DNA from: Rickettsiales bacterium
Lineage (GTDB): Bacteria > Pseudomonadota > Alphaproteobacteria > Rickettsiales > UBA1997
DNA length: 20,336 nucleotides
NCBI GenBank assembly: GCA_947505885.1
Contig: CANNMN010000005.1
Span: forward strand, 1 to 20,336
Direction of reading: 5' to 3'
Each line of letters begins with the position of its first letter. Within the stretch, counting starts at the first letter, position 1. Positions 1 to 8,354 of the stretch are shown here, piece by piece. Below the pieces are notes generated by a model. It searched no databases, was not told where the DNA came from, and was given only the letters and a program-made list of their open reading frames with translations. The position numbers and the translations under genes are program-made.

Positions 1-1
1 G

Positions 2-442
2 TCGCCAAAATCACTACTTCGTCACAAACTCGCGACTTCAACAATCGAAGAATTTTCTGATTTAAACTTTAGATCAGTAATCGGCGAAACCTCTGAAATC
101 AAGAAGGCGCGCAAAGTTGTTCTTTGTACTGGAAAAGTTTATTACGATTTAATCGAAGCGCGAAAAAGTGACGATGTTGCAATCATTCGTCTCGAACAAC
201 TTTATGCATTTCCAGCGGAAGAATTGAAGGCGGAGCTCGCGAAATTCAAAGGTGCCGAAATAATCTGGTGCCAAGAAGAACCTCGCAACATGGGCGCTTG
301 GAAATTTGTCGAAGAGTTAATCGAAGGAATAATTTCTCGTCCGAAATATGTTGGTCGCATTTCTTCTGCATCGCCAGCAACCGGCTACGGCTCTTATCAC
401 GCGAAAGAGCAGAAAAAATTAATTGACGAGGCGCTGAGCTAA
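2..442 (+). CDS. sucA: 2-oxoglutarate dehydrogenase E1 component, C-terminal part (5' end outside window)
   Basis: This is the C-terminal end (about 146 codons) of the thiamine-diphosphate-dependent E1 subunit, which decarboxylates 2-oxoglutarate and passes the succinyl group to the E2 lipoyl arm in the TCA cycle. The frame is open from base 2. It begins with the family segment PKSLLRHKLATSTIEEF and runs through VVLCTGKVYYDL, LEQLYAFP and WCQEEPRNMGAW. It ends in the typical YVGRISSASPATGYGSYH region, followed by a short lysine-rich tail. These stretches correspond to the transketolase C-terminal domain of SucA. sucB follows after 40 nt on the same strand with no terminator between, so the two are probably cotranscribed. 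The assignment is secure; the N-terminal and ThDP-binding domains lie upstream of the window. Confidence 0.96.
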   Translation, partial: SPKSLLRHKLATSTIEEFSDLNFRSVIGETSEIKKARKVVLCTGKVYYDLIEARKSDDVAIIRLEQLYAFPAEELKAELAKFKGAEIIWCQEEPRNMGAWKFVEELIEGIISRPKYVGRISSASPATGYGSYHAKEQKKLIDEALS

Positions 443-482
443 AATACTTTTACCGAATCCAACCTGTTAACTTTTCAAAAAT

Positions 483-1658
483 ATGACTCTCGAAATTAAA
501 GTTCCCGCCCTTGGCGAATCAGTATCTGAAGCATCAATCGCAAAGCTTCACAAAAAAGTTGGCGATGCAGTTAAAGCCGACGAATTGATCGTCGAACTCG
601 AAACGGACAAGGTTACTCTTGAAGTAAATGCCCCTTCAGCTGGCGTAATTTCTAGCTTGAATGTTGCAGAAGGCGACAGCGTAAAAGTCGGCGATTTGAT
701 TGCCTTGATGCAAGAAGGCGCTGCAGCAGCAACATCTAAACCAGTAGCTCTGGAAGTTGAAATCAAACAGCAAGATTCACACTCACTTTCTCCCGCTCCA
801 AAAAAATTAGCGGCAGAAAATAACGTCGACACCTCAACAATTTCTGGCTCAGGAAAGGATGGTCGCGTTACTAAAGGCGATGTTCTTGAAGCAATTTCAA
901 AACCTGCTGCACCTTTAGCGCCAAAGGCTCCGACTAACTTCGGTGAAAAACCAATCGAGCGCGTGAAGATGTCAAGATTGCGCCTAAAAATTGCTGAGCG
1001 CTTAAAAGAGTCGCAAAATACCGCAGCGATCCTAACGACTTTCAACGAAGTCGACATGAGCACTATCATGGCTCTACGCAATGAATACAAAGATGTCTTC
1101 GAGAAAAAACATGGCGTAAAACTTGGCTTCATGTCTTTCTTTGTTCGTGCTTGCGTTGCGGCTTTGAAAGAAATTCCTGCAGTCAATGCTGAAATCGACG
1201 GCACAGATATTATCTACAAAAACTTCTACGACATCGGCGTCGCAGTTGGATCGCCGCAGGGCTTAATCGTTCCCGTGCTTCGCGATGCTGACAAGCTCGG
1301 TCTTGCTGGAATTGAATCTGGAATTGGCGAACTCGGCAAAAAAGCCCGCGACGGAAAATTAACAATTCCTGACTTAACAGGCGCAACTTTCACCATTTCA
1401 AATGGCGGAGTTTACGGCTCATTAATGTCTACTCCGATCATCAACCCTCCACAATCTGCAATCCTCGGAATGCACAAAATTCAAGAGCGCCCGATGGTTG
1501 TGAGCGGTAAAATCGAAATCCGCCCAATGATGTATTTAGCGCTTTCTTACGACCACCGCGTTATTGACGGAAAAGAAGCTGTAACCTTTTTAGTGCGCGT
1601 AAAAGAGTTACTTGAAAATCCTGTGAAGCTAGAAACCAAGAATTTGCTTGGGGTTTAA
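483..1658 (+). CDS. sucB: Dihydrolipoyllysine-residue succinyltransferase (E2 of 2-oxoglutarate dehydrogenase)
   Basis: This is the E2 core of the 2-oxoglutarate dehydrogenase complex, which transfers succinyl groups from the lipoyl arm to CoA. At 391 aa it has the family's usual length and a complete domain order. A single lipoyl domain lies at about residues 2-77, with the lipoylated lysine K43 in [11 protein letters not shown]. An alanine/proline linker leads to a peripheral subunit-binding domain near residues 100-140 ([20 protein letters not shown], then [11 protein letters not shown]). The catalytic acyltransferase domain spans about 155-391, with the active-site motif DHRVIDG and H358. 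The N-terminus ([16 protein letters not shown]) fits SucB rather than the pyruvate dehydrogenase E2. The leader before the ATG (AACTTTTCAAAAAT) has no Shine-Dalgarno sequence. It follows sucA by 40 nt, a standard TCA operon arrangement. Confidence 0.97.
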   Translation: MTLEIKVPALGESVSEASIAKLHKKVGDAVKADELIVELETDKVTLEVNAPSAGVISSLNVAEGDSVKVGDLIALMQEGAAAATSKPVALEVEIKQQDSHSLSPAPKKLAAENNVDTSTISGSGKDGRVTKGDVLEAISKPAAPLAPKAPTNFGEKPIERVKMSRLRLKIAERLKESQNTAAILTTFNEVDMSTIMALRNEYKDVFEKKHGVKLGFMSFFVRACVAALKEIPAVNAEIDGTDIIYKNFYDIGVAVGSPQGLIVPVLRDADKLGLAGIESGIGELGKKARDGKLTIPDLTGATFTISNGGVYGSLMSTPIINPPQSAILGMHKIQERPMVVSGKIEIRPMMYLALSYDHRVIDGKEAVTFLVRVKELLENPVKLETKNLLGV

Positions 1659-1705
1659 AATCTGGGTTTAAAACCTTGGCTTAAAACCTCCCTCGACTTC
1701 CATCA

Positions 1706-1730
1706 GTCATCCCCGCGAAGGCGGGGGTCC
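1706..1730. repeat. REP-like palindromic repeat unit (GTCATCCCCGCGAA family)
   Basis: A 25-base unit contains a perfect 6-bp stem (CCCCGC at 1711-1716, GCGGGG at 1721-1726) around the loop GAAG. It is preceded by GTCAT. Read on the minus strand it would encode the WTPAFAGMT-type peptide seen for this kind of repeat in many proteobacterial genomes. Two diverged copies lie inverted to each other inside comEC at 8900-8993. This copy matches the first of those at 20 of 24 positions. It lies between sucB and the virB4-like gene. Confidence 0.8.
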
Positions 1731-1734
1731 AGAA

Positions 1735-1795
1735 CTGAGCGCTCAGGAGTAAGTGGTGAAACCTCCTTAACCCCTTCCTTTGCGGGGACAGGGGT
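1735..1795. repeat. Palindrome plus GC-rich inverted repeat next to the REP-like unit
   Basis: Directly after the REP-like unit comes the perfect 12-bp palindrome CTGAGCGCTCAG (1735-1746). Further on, an inverted repeat pairs ACCCC (1770-1774) with GGGGT (1791-1795), with GCGGGG between the arms. The 170-nt spacer between sucB and the virB4-like gene is thus mostly repeat-derived. I see no convincing promoter or U-tract terminator in it. Confidence 0.5.
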
Positions 1796-1828
1796 ATTAA
1801 AAAACCTTTTACAATCCAAACGAACGTA

Positions 1829-4303
1829 ATGAATCCTCTCAACTTCCTCATCGAAAAACTGATCAAAAAAGCAGCGAAAGATCCGAGTAAGTTAGTAGCA
1901 AAAGCTCCAGATGAAGATTTTATTCCCTACGTTTGTCACTACGATGAGAATACCATTCTAACCAAGAATGGTGAGTTGATGCAAACTATCCGCATCTCTG
2001 GATTCAGTAGTAGTTCAGCTATTTCCGAACTAATCTCTTTGCGCGAAAACGTGCGCGAGGCGATCACCAAAAACATCAAAGAAAATAAATTTGCGCTGTG
2101 GTTTAATACGATTCGTCGCCAAAAAAATATTACACCGAAAGGCGAGTTCAAAGATTTCTTCTCGAAAAAAATTAACGACACTTGGGTCAAAGAAAATAAG
2201 TGGGATGAGCAGTTTGTTAATGAGCTTTACATCACCGTAATCACTGAAGGACTCGATACTTCGATCGTTAATTGGCGACAATTTTTGCGCTCATTTTCTT
2301 ACCTCGCGACCAAATCACTGCATCGAAACTTTCTTAAAGAAGCGCACAGAAAATTATCTAGTGTCACTCATGCAATTCTGAAAGAGACCGAAGAATACGG
2401 CGGAAAATTACTTGGATTTAACGAGTGGGATGGCGCGCTTTATTCTGAACCAATGCGCTTCTTTGGCAAAATTGTAAATCTCTATGAAGAGCATTACCCC
2501 GTCTCAGCTATTGATATCTCAACCGATCTAGCCAGCCATAAAATCGCCTTCGGTGATCGCGAATTAGAGGTTGTCGGTCACAATAATAAAAATTTTGCAG
2601 CGATGTTTTCGCTGAAAGAATATTTCGAAGTTTCGACGGAATTACTCGACCACATTCTTCAGCTGCCCTTCGAATTTATCGTCACTCAATCATTCGACTT
2701 TACCTTCAGCAAAAAAAATCTTGAGCAGCGCGAATATCAAAATTACCTCCTGAAAGTTAGTGGCGATGAGGAATTTAGGCAGCTGAGCGGCGCCGCAAAT
2801 TTTGCTGAGAGTAACAATGGAAATTTGACTGATTACGGCAAGCAACAAATCACTCTTATGGTCATTAGTCGCACTAAGGATGGACTCGACAAAGATATCA
2901 AATTACTCTTCGAACAATTCGCCGCGCTCGGCTTTGTTTTAGTGCGTGAAGATATTTTTTCTGAGCATTGTTTCTGGTCCCAGCTGCCCGCAAACTTTCG
3001 ATATTTACGTCGTCAAAGAATCATCAACACCGATCGCATCGGCGGCTTTGCCGCTTTACACAACTTCCCTTCTGGATCAATAGCCGGCAATAAATGGGGT
3101 CCAGCAGTCACGACTTTCCGCACTGTTTTAAACACGCCTTATTTCTTTAATTTTCATAATGGAGATCTTGGACACACCGTGGTTCTTGGCCCCAAAGGCT
3201 CTGGCAAAACCACGTTAATTAATTTTCTCCTCACTCAATCAAAAAGATTCGACAGTAAAATTATTTATTTCGACTTCGACAACTCATCAAAATGCTTTAT
3301 CAAGGCTTTGCATGGCAGTTATTTCGAACTCTCTTCGCACGAAGGTGAGGAGTCTCTTAACATGAATCCCCTTCTCACCTCTGGCAATGAAAATAAAAAA
3401 TTCCTCACTAGTTTTTTCACAAGTTTGGTTGCTTTTAGCAAAGATCCCGCGCCGGAAAATGAGGTTCAATTCATATCTCAAATCATTGATCGCATTGTCG
3501 CTGCCAATACTAAAAGCTTTGCCTCGGCAATCGAAATGTTTAACTCATCCGAAACGCGCACGATTTACGAAAGATTAAAAATTTGGAGCGGCAACGGAAA
3601 ATTGGGCCATATTTTCAACGCAACAGATGAGAGCAACTGGTCAAATCCTGCGGTTGCTTTTAATTTAGGATTTGTTTCTGAGCACTTGCCCGTATTGATC
3701 CCAATCATGATTTATTTACTGAATCGCCTCGAAACAGTTTTAACTGGCGCACCGGCAATTCTCGTAATTAACGAAGCATGGGACGTTTTCGACAATGCAA
3801 TTCTCGGACAAAATTTTACCTCTTTTCTTGACCGCATGCGCCAAAAAAATTGCACTATCATTTTAACGACAACAAATTTCGAAAGAGTCACTAACAGCAA
3901 TATTACCAAAGATCTCGTGAGTCGCATTAGCACTACAATTTTTATGCCCGATGATAATCCGCACGACTGCTACAAAAATACTTTCGGCGCTAATGAAGAA
4001 GAAATGGAGATCATTAAAATGATGGCAAGCGAGGAGCAGCACTTCTTGATTAAGCACGGCGAAGATGCGGTAATTGCCAATTTCGATCTCTCTAAAAATA
4101 TCGAATTAATAAAAATATTTAGCTCAGATGAAGTCACTTTGGCAACAATGAATGAGCTCATCGAAAATAAATCAGCAGATCCAAAAGAGTGGTTACTGGA
4201 ATTTTTTGAGGTACTAAAAGAAATCGAAAAAGAACGCATCATCGAAGAGAAGGAAAGATTGCGACTCGCCGCTTTAGCCAGAAGAAAGGCCTTGATGGCC
4301 TAA
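1829..4303 (+). CDS. virB4: VirB4-family type IV secretion ATPase, Walker B motif altered
   Basis: VirB4 proteins are hexameric inner-membrane-associated ATPases that power pilus biogenesis and substrate transfer in type IV secretion. At 824 aa this has the family length. The N-terminal CagE/TrbE/VirB domain starts with FIPYVCHYDENTILTKNGEL, a typical VirB4 opening. The Walker A motif GPKGSGKTT (residues 454-462, K460) is intact. The Walker B equivalent reads LVINEAWD (645-652), with Asn648 where the family usually has Asp (hhhhDEAW). A later LTTTNFERV segment resembles the sensor region. The C-terminal tail (about 790-824) is strongly charged and probably helical. No other virB gene is adjacent; isolated or duplicated virB4 genes are known in the rvh systems of Rickettsiales. 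The start is the first ATG; no ribosome-binding site is visible. Family assignment is strong; whether it is the main copy or a second paralogue cannot be told here. Confidence 0.9.
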   Translation: MNPLNFLIEKLIKKAAKDPSKLVAKAPDEDFIPYVCHYDENTILTKNGELMQTIRISGFSSSSAISELISLRENVREAITKNIKENKFALWFNTIRRQKNITPKGEFKDFFSKKINDTWVKENKWDEQFVNELYITVITEGLDTSIVNWRQFLRSFSYLATKSLHRNFLKEAHRKLSSVTHAILKETEEYGGKLLGFNEWDGALYSEPMRFFGKIVNLYEEHYPVSAIDISTDLASHKIAFGDRELEVVGHNNKNFAAMFSLKEYFEVSTELLDHILQLPFEFIVTQSFDFTFSKKNLEQREYQNYLLKVSGDEEFRQLSGAANFAESNNGNLTDYGKQQITLMVISRTKDGLDKDIKLLFEQFAALGFVLVREDIFSEHCFWSQLPANFRYLRRQRIINTDRIGGFAALHNFPSGSIAGNKWGPAVTTFRTVLNTPYFFNFHNGDLGHTVVLGPKGSGKTTLINFLLTQSKRFDSKIIYFDFDNSSKCFIKALHGSYFELSSHEGEESLNMNPLLTSGNENKKFLTSFFTSLVAFSKDPAPENEVQFISQIIDRIVAANTKSFASAIEMFNSSETRTIYERLKIWSGNGKLGHIFNATDESNWSNPAVAFNLGFVSEHLPVLIPIMIYLLNRLETVLTGAPAILVINEAWDVFDNAILGQNFTSFLDRMRQKNCTIILTTTNFERVTNSNITKDLVSRISTTIFMPDDNPHDCYKNTFGANEEEMEIIKMMASEEQHFLIKHGEDAVIANFDLSKNIELIKIFSSDEVTLATMNELIENKSADPKEWLLEFFEVLKEIEKERIIEEKERLRLAALARRKALMA

Positions 4304-4391
4304 ATCTTCTATTTCCAAGCCTCCCCGATAATGATGAGATCCTAAATATTTTGTCTCTGCAAGGCTACAATTATGGCTACAGGATTTAGAA

Positions 4392-5177
4392 CTATTTCAA
4401 ATCGTCTTTTAGAGCTTTCTTCCCTGGCAGTTTCGCAAAAATTGGATCGGTGATTTTTGTTGAAAGAAGAGTTGCCAACCAAACCACAAAATAGAGTGGA
4501 AAAGGAAAAGCAATTCGTGATTTATTTTTTGCCAAATCGCGCTTAATGGTCGCAGCACATTTCTCAACCGACATTAAAAATGGCATCGGAAAATCATTCA
4601 CATCGGTCATTGGTGTTTTGATGTAGCCAGGACAAATCACGTTCACCGCAATGCCAAATGGCGCAAGATTTCCGCGCAGACCTTCGCCATAAACTTTTAC
4701 TGCCGCCTTGCTTCCAGAATAAGCTGGAGAACTCGGCAACCCACGCATGCCGGCAAGAGAAGAAACTAGGGCGATTTGTCCCCTTGGGAATTTATTTTTT
4801 CTTAGTTTTATTTTCTCGATCGCGGGATGAATCACATTTAAAACGCCATCGAGATTTGTCGAAAAAATTTTCTTAACTTGCGCAAAAGATTCTGAGCCAC
4901 CCGCCGTGCCTGCAGAAATGCCGGCGTTGGCGATTACTAAATCAAGAATATCAATTTTCTTGATCCAATTATTCACTGCGAATTCGTCGGTAACGTCCAA
5001 AATTTCTAGAGAAACTTTTGCTCCGAGATTTTCACAAAAAATTTTTGTCTGCCCCAGTTTTTCTGAATTTCTGCCACATAGAAACAAATTTATTCCAGGC
5101 GCAGAGTAAACAATTGCAAGGGCGCGCCCTATTCCACTACTGGCGCCGGTAATTAAAATATTTTTTGGATTTTGCAT
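4392..5177 (-). CDS. Short-chain dehydrogenase/reductase (SDR)
   Basis: This is a classical SDR oxidoreductase using NAD(P)H; the substrate is unknown. At 261 aa it has the family length. It shows the nucleotide-binding TGASSGIG at residues 10-17, DVTD near 61-64, and NAG at 84-86. The catalytic triad is Ser139/140, Tyr153 and Lys157 (YSGSK). The cofactor-loop sequence CPGYIKTPM follows. GRN after the second strand suggests NADP(H) preference, by family analogy. A hydrophobic C-terminal stretch (YFVVWLATLLST) could associate with a membrane. It lies convergent to virB4 with an 88-nt gap that shows no clear terminator, and downstream of the cysteine-rich lipoprotein gene on the same strand. 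No Shine-Dalgarno sequence is present, only an A-rich leader. The family is certain; the specific reaction is not assignable. Confidence 0.93.
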   Translation of the reverse strand: MQNPKNILITGASSGIGRALAIVYSAPGINLFLCGRNSEKLGQTKIFCENLGAKVSLEILDVTDEFAVNNWIKKIDILDLVIANAGISAGTAGGSESFAQVKKIFSTNLDGVLNVIHPAIEKIKLRKNKFPRGQIALVSSLAGMRGLPSSPAYSGSKAAVKVYGEGLRGNLAPFGIAVNVICPGYIKTPMTDVNDFPMPFLMSVEKCAATIKRDLAKNKSRIAFPFPLYFVVWLATLLSTKITDPIFAKLPGKKALKDDLK

Positions 5178-5227
5178 TTTTTGTAGAATTTATTGCATTA
5201 TTACCGCTTTTTTGGCGCCCTAATCGC

Positions 5228-5246
5228 CCATGCGAGAATCGCATGG
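5228..5246. repeat. Perfect 8-bp palindrome CCATGCGA-GAA-TCGCATGG
   Basis: An exact inverted repeat with a 3-nt loop lies in the 126-nt spacer between the lipoprotein stop and the SDR start. No U-tract follows on either strand, so it is not a standard terminator. On the minus strand it is preceded by GTCACTTCC, which loosely resembles the GTCATTCCC start of the REP-like units, so it may be another short repeat type. Confidence 0.55.
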
Positions 5247-5303
5247 AAGTGACGGGGATAAAGGCTCTGGCGATCGAAAAACGAGAATTGGCCAGTAGAA
5301 AAA

Positions 5304-6389
5304 CTACTCCTCACCAACCACTTCAAACTTCACTAGATCGTCACAGGATTTTTTTATCTCATTGATAAAATTTTCGACACGACTCTCCGCCTCTTTTTGA
5401 CAAGCGCTAATATAGTTTTGTCTCAACTTCGTAAGTTCAAATTTTTCATAAAGACCAGCTTTTGAATTAATTTTTTTCGGATCTTTTTTAGTATAATTTT
5501 CTTCATCATCCTGCGCAAAAAACTTTGTTCCATCGATTCCCAAGGCGGTAAAATTCTGATTGTTGTAGTAGTCGGCGTCATTATTTTTTTTGTCGATATC
5601 GCGTTTTTTTTGTTCATCTCTTTTTAAAAGAGAATCGTCGAACCTCACGTAAGAGAGTTTCTGACACGTAACTTTTTCCTCTCCTTCACGACGAAATTTC
5701 TTACCTTCAACTTCGGTATTACATTGGCGCGCCTTGTCCTGCGAGGCTATGCATCTTTTAAAATTAATGCTGTGAATGTTGTAAGAAACGCAAGTTGGGT
5801 ATTTTTCTTTAGTCACATTATAGAGCGCGATTGCTTCATTTACGCGCTGATCAACCACGAAGCCAATGTTGTAAGAGCGATTCTGATGCTTCAGATAATC
5901 CAGGTTTCCGTAAGGCGGAACGACCTGCTTTTCATCAATTAATATTTTGCGACAAACAAAATAATCTTCGATTTTTGCTAGATCTTCGGTCTCTAATTCA
6001 AAGCCCATCACCAAACATTTTTTGTGATCGCGATTGTCCATTTTTTGATTCTCGCGAATCACTACCGATTCAGGGGTTTCAGAAATTCTCAATGAGATTT
6101 TAGTGAGCAGATCTCTGATCTCGAGATCTCGCTTAGCCTGATCTGGCGTCGCATTTTTACCCACGCTTAAACGATATTTCGCGAAAGAAAGTCGACAGCG
6201 CCAGTAAGCACGATTTAGAAAATTATCTTTGCGATCGAAATTGAGTTTAAGCGCCGTACAGAGCTTGTGGTCCTGCTTTTCAAGCAGGCGAATTTCGAAA
6301 ATATTGGAGAGTATATACGGATCTTTAACGGTGGCGCAGCCACTAAAAAAGATCGTAAGAAGTAATATGGTTAGGAGTTTTTTGTACAT
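5304..6389 (-). CDS. Cysteine-rich lipoprotein of unknown function with duplicated C-x20-C unit
   Basis: I do not recognise this 361-aa protein. Residues 1-18 form a lipoprotein signal peptide (MYKKLLTILLLTIFFSGC) with the lipidated cysteine at 18, so it is exported and membrane-anchored. The mature part has ten further cysteines. Two copies of a unit are visible: DHKLC at 40-44 pairs with WRCR (C65), and DHKKC at 121-125 pairs with FVCR (C146). The cysteines in each copy are separated by exactly 20 residues. Further cysteines at 200/213, 223/242 and 330/349 suggest more pairs. The region around 255-310 is very hydrophilic, rich in K, D and N. Disulfide formation in the periplasm is likely; a DsbA-like protein is encoded about 7.5 kb away. 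The start is supported by the signal peptide. The typA promoter reads away from this gene just upstream. Confidence 0.8.
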   Translation of the reverse strand: MYKKLLTILLLTIFFSGCATVKDPYILSNIFEIRLLEKQDHKLCTALKLNFDRKDNFLNRAYWRCRLSFAKYRLSVGKNATPDQAKRDLEIRDLLTKISLRISETPESVVIRENQKMDNRDHKKCLVMGFELETEDLAKIEDYFVCRKILIDEKQVVPPYGNLDYLKHQNRSYNIGFVVDQRVNEAIALYNVTKEKYPTCVSYNIHSINFKRCIASQDKARQCNTEVEGKKFRREGEEKVTCQKLSYVRFDDSLLKRDEQKKRDIDKKNNDADYYNNQNFTALGIDGTKFFAQDDEENYTKKDPKKINSKAGLYEKFELTKLRQNYISACQKEAESRVENFINEIKKSCDDLVKFEVVGEE

Positions 6390-6393
6390 GAAT

Positions 6394-6430
6394 TTGACAG
6401 CTAGTTTTCGACCAATATGTTGCGCCGCCC
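6394..6430 (+). promoter_or_regulatory. typA promoter with GC-rich discriminator
   Basis: A perfect -35 TTGACA (6394-6399), a 16-nt spacer and a -10 TATGTT (6416-6421) are followed at once by GCGCCGCCC (6422-6430). The same design occurs before tRNA-Glu and rplU in this window. Transcription would start near 6428, giving a leader of about 75 nt before typA. The recurrence of spacer length, -10 and discriminator supports the call. Confidence 0.75.
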
Positions 6431-6448
6431 TTTTTAAGTTTGCCAGCC

Positions 6449-6469
6449 ATGCTTCGACAGGCTCAGCAT
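6449..6469. repeat. Short palindromic repeat (CTTCGACAGGCTCAG type) in the typA leader
   Basis: ATGCT (6449-6453) and AGCAT (6465-6469) are complementary and flank the core TCGACAGGCTC. The CTTCGACAGGCTCAG core is a sequence commonly met as a dispersed intergenic repeat in many bacteria (general knowledge, not checked here). It lies between the predicted typA transcription start and the typA start codon, so it would be part of the 5' UTR. Confidence 0.5.
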
Positions 6470-6504
6470 CTTACCCTTATCTCTTATCCTTATTCCTAAA
6501 AATC

Positions 6505-8349
6505 ATGACCGACTTCCGCAACATCGCCATTATCGCTCACGTCGATCACGGCAAAACTACATTGATAGACGCCATGCTTCAACAAAGCGGAACTTTCCGC
6601 GCCAATCAAAATGTTGAAACTCGCGTGATGGATTCTAACGATCTCGAAAAAGAACGCGGAATCACCATTCTTGCAAAATGTACTTCGATTGTTTGGAAAG
6701 ATCACAAGATCAATGTAATTGATACCCCAGGACATGCCGATTTCGGTGGTGAAGTTGAGCGTGTACTTTCAATGGCCGACAGCACCTTACTTCTTGTTGA
6801 TTCAGCTGAAGGTGTAATGCCTCAAACTAAATTCGTGCTCTCCAAAGCTTTGGCTCTTGGCCTTAAGCCGATTGTAATCATTAATAAAATCGATCGTTCC
6901 GACGCTCGTCCCGATGAAGTTCTGAACGAAATTTTTGATCTTTTTGTTTCACTTAACGCCAACGAAGCACAGCTAGATTTCCCAGTTCTTTACGCCGTAG
7001 GCCGTGATGGTTGGTGCGTTGCCGACATGGATAAAGACGAGCGCAAAGACTTGTCACCACTTTTCGATTTGATTTTGAAGCATGTAGAGCCGCCAAAATT
7101 TGACGTTGATGGTCCATTCAAAATGCTTGCGACACTTCTCGATCGCTCACCTTATTTCGGCCGTATGCTTACTGGTCGAATCTATTCTGGTCGCGCGAAA
7201 AACTTGATGAGTTTCAAAGCGATTAACTTGAGAGGCGAAGTTGTTGAATCTGGTCGCCTTACTAAACTTCACGTCTTCCGCGGCGTTGATAAAATCGCTG
7301 TTGAAGAAGCAGAAGCTGGCGACATCGTTTCAATCGCCGGCTTAGAAAAAGCATCAGTTTCTGATACTCTTTGCGACACTTCGATCACCGAGCCAATCAA
7401 ATCTACTCCGATCGATCCACCAACAATGGCGATCACTATCGGCGTAAATGATTCTCCTCTCGCTGGAACGGAAGGTTCAAAAGTTACTTCACGCATGATC
7501 CGCGATCGTCTTTTCGCCGAAAACGAAACTAACGTCGCCATCAAAGTAAAAGAAGCTGAAGCAAAAGATGCTTTTGAAGTGGGTGGACGCGGTGAATTAC
7601 AACTTGGTGTATTAATTGAAAACATGCGTCGTGAAGGCTTCGAGCTTTCAGTTTCAAGACCTCGTGTGCTTTTCAAAAGAGGCGAAGGTAATGAAATTTT
7701 AGAGCCAATCGAAGAAGTTGTTGTTGACGTTGACGATAATTTTTCTGGCGTAGTTGTTGAAAAACTTTCTTCACGTAAAGGTGAAATGATCGATATGCGC
7801 CCTTCAACCGGCGGCAAAACTCGCATAATTTTCTACGTGCCTTCACGTGGCTTGATCGGCTACCAAAGTGAATTCTTAACCGATACCAAAGGCAGCGGGG
7901 TTCTTAACAGAATTTTCCACAACTACGTTCCTTATAAAGGTGAAATCGGCTTCAAGAAAAATGGCGCACTAATCGCAACTGATCCAGGCGAAGCTGTAGC
8001 TTTTGCCCTCTGGAATCTACAAGACCGTGGCACCATGTTCATCAAGCCACAACAAAAAGTTTATTCTGGAATGGTCGTTGGTGAAAATTCCAAACAAGGA
8101 GATCTGGAAGTTAACGTCTTGAAAGGAAAACAACTTTCTAACGTTCGCGCTTCTGGAACTGACGAAGCAATTCGCCTAACTCCTCCCCGCGAGTTAACTC
8201 TTGAAGACATGATCACTTACGTTGGTGATGATGAATTGGTTGAAGTTACACCAAAATCTTTACGCCTACGTAAGAAATTTTTGGATTCAAATGATCGCAA
8301 AAGATTAGGCCGCTCGAAAGAAGCAAAGTTTGATTTTGTACAAGAATAA
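6505..8349 (+). CDS. typA: Translational GTPase TypA/BipA
   Basis: This ribosome-associated GTPase of the EF-G family acts in ribosome assembly and stress or cold adaptation. At 614 aa from this start it has the family length. The G-domain motifs are G1 AHVDHGKTT (11-19), switch I ERGITI (50-55), G3 DTPGH (73-77) and G4 NKID (127-130). Further on come the EF-G-like domains and the BipA-typical segments [32 protein letters not shown] and the C-terminal domain with [25 protein letters not shown]. The frame stays open upstream to 6229, but that extension overlaps the divergent lipoprotein gene and the promoter. ATG 6505 begins the conserved [17 protein letters not shown] sequence. No Shine-Dalgarno is visible. 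It is probably driven by the GC-discriminator promoter at 6394. Confidence 0.97.
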   Translation: MTDFRNIAIIAHVDHGKTTLIDAMLQQSGTFRANQNVETRVMDSNDLEKERGITILAKCTSIVWKDHKINVIDTPGHADFGGEVERVLSMADSTLLLVDSAEGVMPQTKFVLSKALALGLKPIVIINKIDRSDARPDEVLNEIFDLFVSLNANEAQLDFPVLYAVGRDGWCVADMDKDERKDLSPLFDLILKHVEPPKFDVDGPFKMLATLLDRSPYFGRMLTGRIYSGRAKNLMSFKAINLRGEVVESGRLTKLHVFRGVDKIAVEEAEAGDIVSIAGLEKASVSDTLCDTSITEPIKSTPIDPPTMAITIGVNDSPLAGTEGSKVTSRMIRDRLFAENETNVAIKVKEAEAKDAFEVGGRGELQLGVLIENMRREGFELSVSRPRVLFKRGEGNEILEPIEEVVVDVDDNFSGVVVEKLSSRKGEMIDMRPSTGGKTRIIFYVPSRGLIGYQSEFLTDTKGSGVLNRIFHNYVPYKGEIGFKKNGALIATDPGEAVAFALWNLQDRGTMFIKPQQKVYSGMVVGENSKQGDLEVNVLKGKQLSNVRASGTDEAIRLTPPRELTLEDMITYVGDDELVEVTPKSLRLRKKFLDSNDRKRLGRSKEAKFDFVQE

Positions 8350-8354
8350 TCAAA

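Noticed and set aside
548..1204. Long open frame antisense to sucB
   Set aside because: It is fully inside sucB, has serine/alanine-rich shadow composition and no recognisable domain; sucB is unambiguous.
1681..1866. 61-codon minus-strand frame ending FWTPAFAGMTDGSRGRF
   Set aside because: It is repeat-derived (REP-like unit at 1706-1730) and overlaps the virB4 start; it is not a credible gene.
4304..4391. Direct repeat GGCTACA (two copies) and a 5-bp AGGCC/GGCCT hairpin at the virB4 end
   Set aside because: Both are too short to distinguish from chance, and no U-tract follows, so no terminator is called in this convergent gap.
6229..6504. In-frame upstream extension of typA
   Set aside because: It overlaps the divergent lipoprotein start and the typA promoter; the conserved TypA N-terminus begins at 6505.
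7269..7826. 185-codon frame antisense to typA
   Set aside because: It lies wholly within conserved typA sequence and has the serine/threonine-rich look of an antisense shadow.
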